Shown: one piece after another, positions 1 to 13,200 of the stretch
How positions within the stretch are numbered: the stretch's first letter is position 1
How the letters are laid out: every line of letters begins with the position of its first letter
Source: Strongylocentrotus purpuratus
Taxonomy: Eukaryota > Echinodermata > Echinoidea > Camarodonta > Strongylocentrotidae
Assembly (NCBI RefSeq): GCF_000002235.5
Contig: NW_022145609.1
Location: forward strand, 7,945,163 to 8,009,162
Direction of reading: 5' to 3'
DNA: 64,000 bases
Notes under the pieces: model-generated
What the model was told of the DNA's origin: nothing
The model's input: the letters and a program-made list of their open reading frames with translations, nothing else
Database searches by the model: none
Made by a program: the position numbers and the translations under genes

Positions 1-1151
1 GTATAAGCCCCTTGATTTTAAGTTAAGAGCATGATTGTGACTTATTTTTGGCAACCTGTGTTTTGTTATAATCAGAAGGAAATAAATTGGTTGTTTAAGG
101 CTTACAATCATGTTTAAAAGATTAGTAATTCAGAGGTTTTATCAATAAGCGTATTATTAGTCATCATGAAATTGGTGGAGGTGGGGGATCTTTAGTGTTT
201 TTTGATGAAGCTAATCTGGATTCAGATTTTATATTCTTTATTTTGTGTATGGGTTTTGTCAATGTGTGTATGTGAGAGACAGAGAGATGTAGGGGGTGGG
301 ATGGGGTAGAGACAGAGAGATAATTGTATTTGCACTGACACATACATTTTACTATGCTTTGATTTGATGCTCAAGTGGATTTTGAAACTGTGCAGTTCCC
401 CCAAAAGGAGACAAAGGGAATACCACGGATATTACAGAAATTATTTTGAAGTCCATATGCTTCATTGGTCAAAATTAAAATTATGATCTCAGTAAAGAAT
501 AGACCTAGCTGGGTTTCAATAGATACACCTTTCATTTTGTTCCGTGATATTATGCATGATCACGTGTTTATTCCTTTTTAAATTAAGTGTAAGTCACAAA
601 ACACCAGCAACTGTCCAGTGTACATTTTTGGAAATTGGTTGTCGATGGTCGCTTCTTTTTTTTCTTTTTGGTTAGAAGTCGACTTTTGATCATGAGTCTA
701 GTGTGGTTTAGGATTTAATTAACATTATCTAGATTGTATTCAGTTGTACAGCGCGCTCTTCTGGTTCATAGTATAATGTTTTGGTTGTGTTCATGATTTG
801 TCCTTTTTATGGTCTTCTCTTTTGTTGTTGTTGAGACAAAAATGTATATAATGCGATTTTAATTGATTTATTTTTATTTTTTCTCTTCTCTTCTATTCAT
901 TATTTGTTGTATCATGCTATTCTTTGTTATTTAGTCGTAGTCACGTCGATTGGAAAAAAAAGACCCACTGGTTTAAAGCTATTAAGTTCTTATGGCTGTG
1001 TTTATTGTATTCACTATTTTCTTGATTGTGTCTTTGCCGAATAAATAATGATGATAATAATATTAATAATAATATTCATCATCATGATCATCATCTCATT
1101 TCATGAATTCCCAACGGTTTCCTTTAACTTTCATGTCGTCATGATGAGCAG
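1..1151. other. Intron or upstream flank, no feature seen
   Basis: AT-rich non-coding sequence left of the first visible astacin exon. I see short microsatellite-like patches (ATA/ATC near 1040-1100) but no exon resembling the missing N-terminus, signal peptide or propeptide. Confidence 0.6.
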
Positions 1152-1281
1152 GGGTTGATAGAACTGCCATCAAGGCTGCTATGGCTCATTGGCAGGATCA
1201 AACATGTGTCAGATTTGAAATACATGATCCCTCAGTATCATCTCTTTGGCAACACAGGCTCAAATTCATAAAGAGCGACGG
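1152..1281 (+). CDS. Astacin domain exon (N-terminal lobe)
   Basis: This 130-nt exon reads VDRTAIKAAMAHWQDQTC and continues RFEIHDPS. It matches the astacin N-lobe pattern of a helix (IxxAMxxW) followed by a TCVRF-type strand containing the first conserved Cys. The acceptor is the AG at 1150-1151 and the donor is GTAAGT at 1282. It starts with two bases of a split codon and ends after two bases of a Gly codon completed by the next exon. About 25 residues of the mature protease and the propeptide must be encoded upstream. The segment after SLWQHRL is less like the family consensus than the rest. Confidence 0.85.
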
Positions 1282-4200
1282 GTAAGTTCATCCAACCATG
1301 TGGGCGTGTGTGTGTGTGTGTGTGTGTGTTTGTGCTCGCGCGCGTGGGTGGATGGGTGGGTGGATGTTCATTCATTATAACTGTACCCCCAAAACGAGGA
1401 CGTCCTCGGTTCGAGAAGCCTGTAAATTGTTTATAATTCGAGGCCTTTTATAAAGGCATGAGAGAGGTACGTTTATTTAGGTGGTCTAATCGCACAGAAA
1501 GAGTAGGTCATCGGTTATCACGGTTATGAAGTAAATTTCCAGATCGTCCTTGGTAAAAATATACAAATGTCTGTCCTAGAATATGCTATAATATACTGAT
1601 GTACGTAGCTAGGCCAAAAGAACAATCATTTGGTCGTCCTCGACCGCCCGCTCGTCATTTTCGGGCCGCTCGTATTTTTTTTAATTTGTATCATTATTAT
1701 TTCTTTTTTTAATTCCATCTTCTTCTTTGTTTATTTGTTTTTGTTTATTTGTTTGATTGTTGTTGTTGTTGCAATCTAAAATGCCAAACATACCATTTTA
1801 TGCATTTTGCTAGGATCAAAATGCGTCCTATTGCCAGTTTGGTCTTTTCAGTACGCAATTCTGTATTTATTAAACTTGCCATTTTTATTTTTCAATGTCA
1901 AAATGCCGTTCATTTTTTAAATCAGATTCTGAGCATTCTTAAACTCATTTTAACGCCCATCTATACGTCTAGTTTACAGCAGGGATTAGACCACCCTGCA
2001 AGGTCAGTGGACGGGTGGTTATCTCATCAAATCAGCTCTCAGTTAAAATAAGATAAAGAGGATCGTGGGGGACCAGGCGCGTACGCAGGGGGGTGGTTTT
2101 GGGGTTAAACCCCCCTCAGTTTTTGTTATGTGTATGTTTTATGTATGTTTTTTTGGAAACCCCCCCCCCCCCTTGAAAAAAAATCCTGCGTACGCCACTG
2201 TGGGGGACCAATGGTAACCGATTAGGCATTTGTTTGCTATTTAGAGGGCGCAAGTAGTACAGTGGGGTTATAAAAGGTGCTGTATTTCAAAGCCAAAAAT
2301 ACTTTCTGTGTTGGTCTTGATATTCATTGTACATTAAACTAGTCTTTTCCCATATTAAAGTGTTTTATAGACTTTGTTTGTTTTATTAAATGCTTGACAT
2401 CCCAACGATTTAATTTTTTTAATGGAAAAATATTCATTAAAAAAAAAAAAAAAAATTGGGGTGGTGAAAGACACAAAATATGAAATTTGAAATAAAATTA
2501 AAAAAAATAAAATATCCGCCCGCCCACCTCTACTCCAGAAAAGCAATCGAGGACAACCAAAAGATTTTTTTTTTTTTTTTTTTTTTTGGGGGGGGGGGGG
2601 GGGGCCTTATGAGTCCTCGATTGACACCGCAAATGTGTATGCTTGTGTACGTGCATGTGGTGCTGGTGGGTTATTTTGCTTTTACGCGTACCAATCACAT
2701 CTAAATGTTTACGTCTGGGCATGTGTTTATTTGTGCCATATTAATATACAGATTTGACTCAAAAGAAAATAAAGAATCAAAGCAATGCTTTACCTCTGAA
2801 TATATGTGTCCTCATGCACATATAGATACACACATTAAACACAGGTGAAAGGAAATGAGAGAATAATGGTTGCGTAGCTCAAATCAAAGTTCCCAACCCC
2901 TCATCCTCCTTTTGAAAATTTGTGCAAAGGTTAACAAAAAATGTCTCATCGAATCCTGATCCCCGCCACGATTAGGTCGATGAGATGGGCTTGTGGTTTC
3001 GGCGTCACCAGCTCAGTTCAAAAGGCCTGTTTGCTGATTTTATGAATAAATAAAAACTAAATTTTCTATTGTCAACCGAAGAGCTTGTCATAGACTTGCC
3101 CGATATAGCAACAACTAAGTATGCAAAGTATGCAAAGTTGAATTAATCCATAGAGATACCATTATTTATAGCAGGTGAATGAAATGGCTGGTAATCACGC
3201 AGGGGTTAGGAAAAAAACAATGAATTGAAATACATTAGTCATGTTAGTATAACCGGTCTGTCGACCGACAGATTAACAAATCTTCAATCTTCATTGAATT
3301 AATTAATCCCTTAGTTGGGGGCAGGCGACGAAATATGAGAATTAAGGTTGCGTCGCTTGAATCAAAGTGCCGGGCGGACACATATTTTGTTCAACCTTTG
3401 CAAACTTTTCCAAAAGGGAGGACAGCAATGGGGAAACAGTATATTTACAGAGTGACATACATGTAGAGAATATAATTCAGTTCAATATTATGAGATGTAC
3501 CATTCGCCTTAGTTGCGTAGTATATGATTCCAGAGAAAACCTGAGAACGAAGGCTCAGTCATTGCTATAAGATACCGGTATTAACACCTGTGAAATTTAA
3601 TTCGAATTACTATCTTCTTCCCTGTAGATGCTATTCATATCTTGGCCTGCAGTCAAAAATTGGCTTCCAAGATGTTTCTATCGGAAAAGGGTGTACTCGG
3701 GTAAATATAATGATCTACAGTACATTTAAAACAAAAGCCTTGTTGACACATACCCGGATAAAGTACCTTGTCATATTAAAAATAAAATAATAATAATATT
3801 TTAAAAAAACGCCAAGGCAAACTGAAATTGCATATTAAGCAAATAGTGAAGTGAAGTGAACGTAACATGTCTTTCAACGGGTACAGACGTAAGTGAGTAA
3901 GCCTCGGGTCCTATTTTGTATGGGGGGGGGGGGGATTTGTCAATCCACTTCCATTCGTTTGCATCACTGCGATTGCAAAAACTTTAAGAAATCAACCTAA
4001 GGCGAGTTCAATATTTAAAAAACCTGTTACATCACCTATCGAAATTTGCGAATATGACAATGACGTCTTTCATAATCCGAACATGATTTCTATGTGAAAG
4101 TGTATTATCATGATTATACAGATTGCCTTTGAGTTGATTTCTAGAAAGTCTTTGCGATCCTATTTTACTCGTAAAATGCTATATTTTGTTTGTTCGTACC

Positions 4201-7200
4201 TTTATTCTTTAATTATGTATCATTTTGAACAATATATGTGAAGAAATGTTGAAAAATACGAAAGCAAAGTTACATTACTCTCAAATTTGAATATTTCCTA
4301 ATATGAAAGAGTCATAATATAAATCCATCTTTAACATACGCACATACACATTGAGCATTTATTACTATTTTATGTAAAGATTTCACTGTACTTCCTAAAT
4401 ATAAATAGTATCCAAAATGCATTATTAGAAAATTATGAATCTCTAAATTACCAATCTCCATCACGTTCATGATCTTTCATATCACTTCTATCCATAAGCT
4501 CGGGACCGTTTCCCATGAGATCGGCCATGCATTAGGTTTCTGGCATGAGCAGTCGCGACCCGACCGAGATGAATTCGTCACTGTCAACTTTGCCAACATT
4601 ATACAAGACAAGATGAACGCATTTCGCAAGCATACAACCGATGACGTCATGACCAACGTGCCTTACGATTACAATTCAGTCATGCACTACGGCGCATACG
4701 TAAGTTGGGGGTACTTCACTTGATTTTCCTGATTCTTTTTGTTTTGAAGTACCACGAAGTTTATTGTAGTTATTTTGGGACCCCGTGGAAAGACATATCA
4801 ACTTTAACAATCAATAAACTCAAACTCAAACTCAAACTCAAGCTCAAACTCAAACTTTGTCGGTTGATCTGACACTCTGACAAATTAATTATGCCTAAAG
4901 CAGTCATTGTAATTCAGTACTGTCCTCTACAAAACACTAACAGAAATAATTCTGACATTAAAACGAATTATGCAAATTGTTTCCTGACGAGTCGGAGACA
5001 AAATTAATTTAGAACGTTTTCTATGTTTAGGAAGGGGCCATGATGACGGAAATACCTCGATTTGAATAAATTCTATTGCATGGTGAATAATTTCATGCCT
5101 GCTATTTTGCTTGATTTTGACTGTTGGAACGCCTACTAGACTTGGTCACCCAGGAGTAAAGTGCTCAAAATCGTACTAAGATGAGTATAGAAATTATGAA
5201 CCTGGAAAATTGCTTTCTCCAAAAGCCAACAGGATTGCTCATATAATGTATATGTATAAAAACTGAAACAATTCTAATATGATGGAATAGAATTTAAAAT
5301 GCTATAATTAGATATTTCGTAAGCAAATGACCTGTATAACAATGGGGATAAACCATGCATTAAAGTAGGATTAGAGATAAATTAAAGTTCATTGATTTGG
5401 TTATTCGACTGAGCTGTAGTACAGAGCTATGAAATCAGTGACTATTTTCACTTTTTCTTTGACCTGTTTCTATTATCTGAAATTACTTGATCACTGTCAA
5501 CAAACTTGGTTGACAGGGTTTCGGCATAGACGCGAAGGTACCAACGCTTATCCCTAAGGATCCCTTAAGCATGGGAGAGATCGGCCAACGTCTCGGTCTC
5601 AGCTATCTAGATGTCAAACTGGCTAACTTCATGTACGAGTGCGACTCCCATTGCCCTGGTGCAAGCTCCTGTCACTCCGGCTTCAGAGACATGAACTGTA
5701 AATGTCGATGTCCAGAGAGTCACAAAGGGGACTATTGTGAAGTTGTTGCCTTGAATTTTCCAGGTAATTTGGTAACCAAATGAAATTCCAAGCTTAATGG
5801 AGACGCTCGAAAAACTAAGAAAAGCAAACTGGTGAAAGTTTGAATGAAATCGGAAAAACATAAGAGAGTTGTGAATTTGTGAACCTCACAAGGGGCACTT
5901 GACATTGGCTGAATCGGTAACGTCACTACGACGTATTACTGGACAGCTTACCTCATTCGCTTCAACTTCACGGTAACCAAATGAAAATCCAACCTTAATG
6001 GACACGCTCGAAAAACTAAGAAAAGCAGACTGGTGAAAGTTTGAATGAAATCGGAAAAACATAAGAGAGTTGTGAATTTGTGAACCTCACAAGGGGCACT
6101 TGACATTGGCTGAATCGGTAAAAATGTCAAAATTTATGACTCGCGGTGGGGGGCGGGGAGATGACCTATACAATATGCTATCCAAAATATATTTCATATC
6201 ATAGAAATTAAGGACATTTTTTACACTACAACTTATAACGTTATCCGTGACTACTACACAATTCACGTACCAACCATATAACAACATTGCCAATACTAGA
6301 TTCGCTCATTCGCATAGAACAAACATTCGTAACTCTCTTATTATTGGTCCGATTTATTTCAAACTTTCGCCATTATGTTTCTCTCCTTTTTCTGCTTCCT
6401 TTCAAATGAACTTATTACAAACGTTGGATTATCCTTTAGGAGAATTGTGTTCTTACAATCGTTTATATCAGCAAATAAGGGGGGGGGATCTAGATCTATA
6501 GGTCGCCTACCCTATTTAAGAATTCACCCTGATCACTTGTAAAAAGATTTACATAGAATATCGCTGTTAAAATCCACACTTCAGTATAATGGAAGGTTTG
6601 ATCTGAATTTTGACTATTATACATAATATGTATAATATATGTATAATATAGTATTAATAACTGCTTTACGCCTCGGGCAATAGCACAATTGTAACCTTCC
6701 CTTGAGCGTATAAAAACAACTATTTCAAGAATATTAAAGCAGTCATTAATACTTTTATTTGCCGAAAAAAAGTGTCAACTTATGACACCACCTTGGCCTT
6801 TCTCTAGTTTATCTGTACGGTTGTTTTTTATGAGTGTATCTTTGAGAGTTTATTTTTAGTCTGACTCTAACTTTAGTCTAAGCAAGATATTTTTATTTTT
6901 ATTTTTATTTTTATTTTTATTTTTTTTTTTTTTTTTTTTGGGGGGGGGTGGGCCCCTGTGGGGAATATGGAGAAAAACCTGCTCTTTCATAATTATGACA
7001 CCTCACTTATTGAGTATCACCTTCAGGATCACGAGCAATATTGGTTTGAATCTCATTTTGGTAATTAAAACATCGACCAATTTAGCATGAGTGCGCAATG
7101 CACTCATTTGATTTGATTTATTGGTTTCTGCATCTTTTTTCGCATCTTTTTTCTTTTTTTCATCATACATTTTCATGAACATAATATGGCTTGATACAAT

Positions 7201-10200
7201 ATTTCAAGTGTATATAATTTTATACAGATAATAAACGATATTAAACAAATATATTGAATTTAAACAAATATATTGAATGCATAATTAACATACATTAGAT
7301 GCAGGAGGGCTACAGAAATAAGCAAGAGATGTGTGCAATCCCTATGGGAAGGTTTTAGCGCACAATATTTTTATGGAGAATTTCACGTACCCTTTTGGTG
7401 TTCTTCAGAATTAATAAAGTCTTGACGTCATCAAGAAGTTGAAATCTTGGGAGAGTTTCTTCAGCTATTTTTGCCTTGTTTGGAATTCAGCACGATCGAG
7501 ATTGACGTACGGTCGTCTGCGCTGCGCTCTGTATTAAAAAATTGGTAAATCAAGCTAGCGATCAATTCTTCGCACACGTACAACACGTATGGTATCCGCG
7601 ATCGCTCAAACCAGTTTTTGAGCAAGACTCAACTATTCCTGGTAACTTGAATTTTACCCTCGAACTATCACATGGGCGTGGCATTTTTCGTTTATTTACG
7701 GGAATGGCTAAAACCATGACTGCAATTTCGACCAATCAGATGGCTGGATTTATTAAGTGAGGTATATAATCTCTTTTATCACATTCTTTTAAGGATTACC
7801 AAAACATCGCAAAGTCAAAATTTTACCCAAAATAATCTCAAACAACCTCCCTACTAAAATTTATGTTTAAATCAAAGCCCGAATCAAACCTGCGGCTCAT
7901 AATTTCGAGTCTGTTATACACTATAATATTTATATTTATACCAAAAAAAATCGCGCTACAAAATGATCAAGAAGTGCCTCAAAAAAGCAAAAAAATCTTT
8001 GAGTGACCGGTTTTATCATACTCGTTTTCCCCAATAGACTGTAGTGTTATGAAAACCGTCCGGCGAACGGTTCTCAAAAATTGTTATTCCAGTCATTAAT
8101 ATCTTGATAATCAGACAGGCGATCGGCTTGTAAAAGTCATGGAGTTCCTGACTGACCTAAAGGTTTATAATTATCATTGCAGCATGAGCTAAAGCAAGGA
8201 TTATTTCTAAAGGATCTAAGACAAAGTTACCGGATCCCTTTAAGGACGTAGGTTCCCTAGTTGATTAGCATAGTAGCACACACATGCTTTAGCAGTCACG
8301 CAAAAACAAACACTCCCCAATTGTCATTCAATAAAATCTGAGAATGTATACTATTATCTAGATCTGTTAGGAATAAATCATTGTCAAAATCATTCAATAA
8401 ATTGGGATAAAAATAATTATTCCACCATTATGACCAACAGTGTATAAAGGTCACTGTCGGTCATCTTGGTCAAACTGGCCGAACTTTTTAAACAATTTAA
8501 AAACGTTCAATGAGATATTTCAATATTTCAGGATAAGCTTTTCAGTCCTCACCCTAAATCTCTGATTACAGCCCCCGTCTCCAGGACTGTAATGAAGACG
8601 ATCGCAACTACTTTCCAACAATCAACTCGTGGGCAATTTCAATACACCAGTTTACGGTTGTATCAGTGCGCATGCGCAGACAGTTGACCTCAGGTCATTG
8701 GCTTTCAAACAAAGCCAATGACCCGAGGTCAGTGGTATTTATGCGTAAATTAACATTGCGCCCATGCAAATGATGATGTGCGCGCACAATGCAGCGCGTA
8801 GGCAGTGATATCATCATAATTTGCATGGGCGCAATCTTAATTTACGCATAAATACATGACCTCTAGGTCATTGGCTTTGTTTAAAATGGCGCACACACCG
8901 TAAACTGGTGTATGACCCGAGGTCAGTAATATTTATGCGTTAATTAATATTGCGCCCATGCAAATGATGATGTGCGCGCACAACGCAGCGCGCAGGCAGT
9001 GATGTCATCATAATTTGCATGGGCGCAATCTTAATTTACGCATAAATACATGATCTTTAAGTCATTGGCTTTGTTTAAAATGGCGCACACATCCGTGAAC
9101 TGGTGTATACCTTTTTGTTTATCCCATGGAAATCATGTTCAGATTACTTAATACGTCTTTGCAATGGGCGCACATTTCGAAAGGTGACGTCAAATTAAGT
9201 GACGTACAAGGCCGATTAATTCGCCTTTGGTTGAGTTTTCGAAAGTAGTTACGAAGATTATGTTAACGTACGAATGTTACGTTCTTGTAATAATGGGAAT
9301 AATGGCCCCATGTGTGCAAACAGTGACATAAGTGTCATTAGTTTCATTGTATTGTCTTCTTAACAGCTGATCGCGTCACTTTGACATCTCGAAATGGTGA
9401 AGTAAGTTCTCCTAACTTTGATGGAAGCACTAACTACACCCTTGATACATCGTTCATGACTTATATCAAGGTGAGAACCCAATGTATTAAAAACTGTAAA
9501 AGTGTACTAATCAACAAGAACAAAATTGAACAATGGAAACGAACAAGGCATTCTAAGATCTACCGTCCAACCATGTCGTGTCACTTCTAACCACATTTTA
9601 AAAATTATTGCGTATGTAATTTGGCGCCTGGCTGGAAGGCTCCCCGGGATGGAGATGTGCAGTGGCGGATGCAGGGGGGGGGCCGGGGCCGGGGCCCCGG
9701 GCCTCCCCCCCCCCCCTGCCAACAAAAAAGAAGGGGAAAAAGAAGGGAAAAAAGAAAGAAAAAAAAAGGGGGAAAATTTGTGTGTGTGTGTGTGTGTGTG
9801 CTAAAAATAGCAACACACAAAGAAGTGTCCCCCCCCCCCTCCTAAGCCACTGAACGAAAGATCGCTCATCTGACCGTGATTAAATGCCTTAAAACCCCTG
9901 AGCCCTGAGCCGGGGGCTCTGCCCCTGGATTTCAAAAGTCAGGCACCTGGATGCTCATCGGACGGTAATTTAATGCCTCAAACCCCTGGACCCCTCACCA
10001 ATTACCTACCAGTGCCACAAAAAAGGTATCAAAATATGCTCATGTGACCGTAATTAAATGCCTAAAACCCCTTGACTTCCGGTGGCTCTACCCCCTTGGA
10101 CCCCACCTAGGGCCCTAAGGCGGACGGCTGGATGCTAATCTGACGGTGATTTAATGCTTAAAACCCCTGAGCTTCTGGGGTCTAGGCCCCCTGAAAATCA

Positions 10201-13200
10201 CGCCAATTGGTATCCTGCCAGTGTCGCAAATAAGGTATCAAAATATGCTCATGTGACCGTAATTAAATGCCTAAAACCCCTTTACTTCCGGTGGCTCTAC
10301 CCCCTTGTACCCCACCTAGGGCCCTAAGGCGGGCCCCTGCATACTTGTCTGACCCCTATATAAGGTCTAAAACCCCTGAGCTTCAGGGGGCTCCGCCCCT
10401 AGACCCCACGCCAACTAGTGACCTGCCAGTGTCACCGTATGCTCATCTGACGTAATTAAATGCCTAAAGCCCTGAACTTCCGGGGCTCTGCCCCCGAACC
10501 CAACCAACGGCCCTAAGGCGGGCCCCTGGATGCTCATCTGACCGTTATCTATTGCCTAACACCCCTGAGTCTCTGCCTCCAATTCGTGACCTGCCAGTGT
10601 CACAAATAAGGTATAGAAATATGCTCATCTGACCGTAATTTATTGCCCAAAAACCCCTGAACTTCCGGACTTCTGACAGTAATTAAATGCCTGTACCCCT
10701 GAGCATCTGGGGGCTCCGCCCCTGGACCCCACGTCAATTCGTGACCTGCCAGTGTCACAAATAAGGTATAAGATTATGCTCATCTGACGATAGTTTGATG
10801 TATAACACCCCTGAGCTTCTGAGGGCTCTGCCCTTGGACCCAACACCAATTTGTGTTCTGCCAGTGTCACAAATAAGGTATCAAAATATGCTCATTTGCC
10901 CTTAATTTATTGCCAAAAACCCCTGAGCTTCTGAGGGCTCTGTCCCCTGGACCCAACACCAATTTGTGTTCTGCCAGTGTCACAAATAAGGTATCAAAAT
11001 ATGCTCATCTGACGATAATTTAAAATATAAAACCCCTGAGATTCTGGGGGGCTCCGTCCCCTGGACCCCACACCCTGGACCCCACGTCAATTCGTGACCT
11101 GACAGTGACACAAATAAGGTATCAAAATATGCTCATCTGACGATAATTTAAAATATAAAACCCCTGAGATTCTGGGGGGCTCCGTCCCCTGGACCCCACA
11201 CCCTGGACCCCACACCAATTTGTGTCCTGCCAGTGTCACAAATAAGGTATCAAAATATGCTCATCTGACAGTAATTAAATGCCTATACCCCCTGAGCTTC
11301 TTAGGGCTCCACCCCTTGACCCCCGCCCGGAAACGTTCAGCGGGGCCTGCATGTGATGGGGAATTTTTTTGTCTACCCCCTAAAGTGTTTGCCACTGCCG
11401 GTGTCACCATAACGTACCAATATTTGGCTCGCATAGTTTCAAATTTGCCCCCCCCCCTCAGAAATCCTGGATCCGTGCCTGGAGATTTGCATACATTGTG
11501 TGCGGGTGAGCCTGAATCCAATTGCCGGGGTGATAATATACCTGTTTGGTATCTATAATATCACCCGCTGTATTAACACAAATCATTTATATTAGTTTAC
11601 TCGTTTTTGTTTAATTATTATCAATATTAAAATCAGCGGCAGTAGTAGCTATACTAGTAGTAACCATTGTTGTTGTCATTGTTTTCGTTGTTTTCGTTGA
11701 TGTTATTGGAAAAGACAATATTCATGTGCCCCGGAGGAATGTCTGGATGACTTTGATACACCATATAAGATGCCAACAGTGACCAGGGGCATCGTTAGAC
11801 CTTTTTCATTGTGGGGGGGGGGGGGATGTAGAGGCCATCGATTACCGACAGAACTAGCCACCAACTACCCTCAAAATTAAATATCCCAATATCTACAAAT
11901 TTAACCCTATAAACCCGTGGCCGAAGGCTAATTTTTTTTTCATATGGACTATCTATAGTACATGCGTATGTGCAAATTGTAATTTTCCATGACGACATAA
12001 ATATACGAATTATTTCGTCAAATTAGTCAGCATCATTCATAGCTATATATTTTAATGCAGGCGCAGAGTTAGGATCTTATTTTAGGGAGGGGCGGTAGTG
12101 TGCAAGCGAATTACTTAAAGGGGTAGTTGAGTTCTGTTGCAGAGGGCGCTACACAAAATATTTTTTTTGTGAGATAATGAAAAACTGAGTGTCAAATTTG
12201 TAAGAACATAATATTTAAAAGACAAAATTATGTTTGTTTGATCAAAATCGGTTCAGAGACGGCTAAAATATAACGATTTCTAATACTTGTATACCCACCA
12301 CAAATATTGAATATTTTAAATTATTAGGAAAAGAAGACGATTTATTGTACCGTTCTCGACTGTAAACCCTTGTCCGAATGAATTTTTCCCCCACCCCGCC
12401 CCCTCCCGCGCTAAGCGCGAAAGCTTTGACGTTTCATAAAATTATTATATAAAGAAGACGATTTGCTGTACCGTTCTCGACTGTTAATCCTTGTCTGAAT
12501 CCAGTTTCTCTACCTCCCACGCAAAGCTCATCGACTTAAAAATTATGAGAAAAAGCAGACGATACGGTGTACTGTTCTCGACTTTTAATCTTTATCTGAA
12601 ATCAGTTCAATCCCTCCCGGAAGTTTTGACTTTTCATTAAATTATTAGAGAAAGTAGACGATTCGTTGAACCGTGCTCGACTCTTAATCCTTGTCTGAAT
12701 GAAGTTTCCCCCTCCCGCGCGAAGCGCGGAAGTTTGACGTTTCCTTAAATTATTAGAGAAAGAAGACAATTCGTTGTACCGTTTTCGACTCTTCATAAGC
12801 CCTAATTGTCTGAACCCAGATTCCCACCTTAGCGCAAAGCGCGGAAGTTTTGGCGTTTCATTAAATTATAAGAGAAAGTAGGCGATTCGTTGTACCGTTT
12901 TCGACTCTTAATAAGCCTTATTTGTCTGAACTCAGTTTCCCCCTTTAGCGCGAAGCGCGGAAGCTTTGACGTTTCCTTAAATTATTAGAGAAAGCAGACG
13001 ATTCGTTGTACCGTTTTCGACTCTTAATCCTTGTCTGAATTCAGTTTCCCCCTTCCCGCGCGAAAAGCATAGACGTTTGAAAGAAGACGATTCGTTGCAC
13101 CGTTTTCGACTCTTATTAAGCCCTATTTATCTGCATTCAGTTTCCCCCTCTTGCGCGAAGCGCGGAAGCTTTGACGTTTCCTTAAAATATAGAGAAAGCA

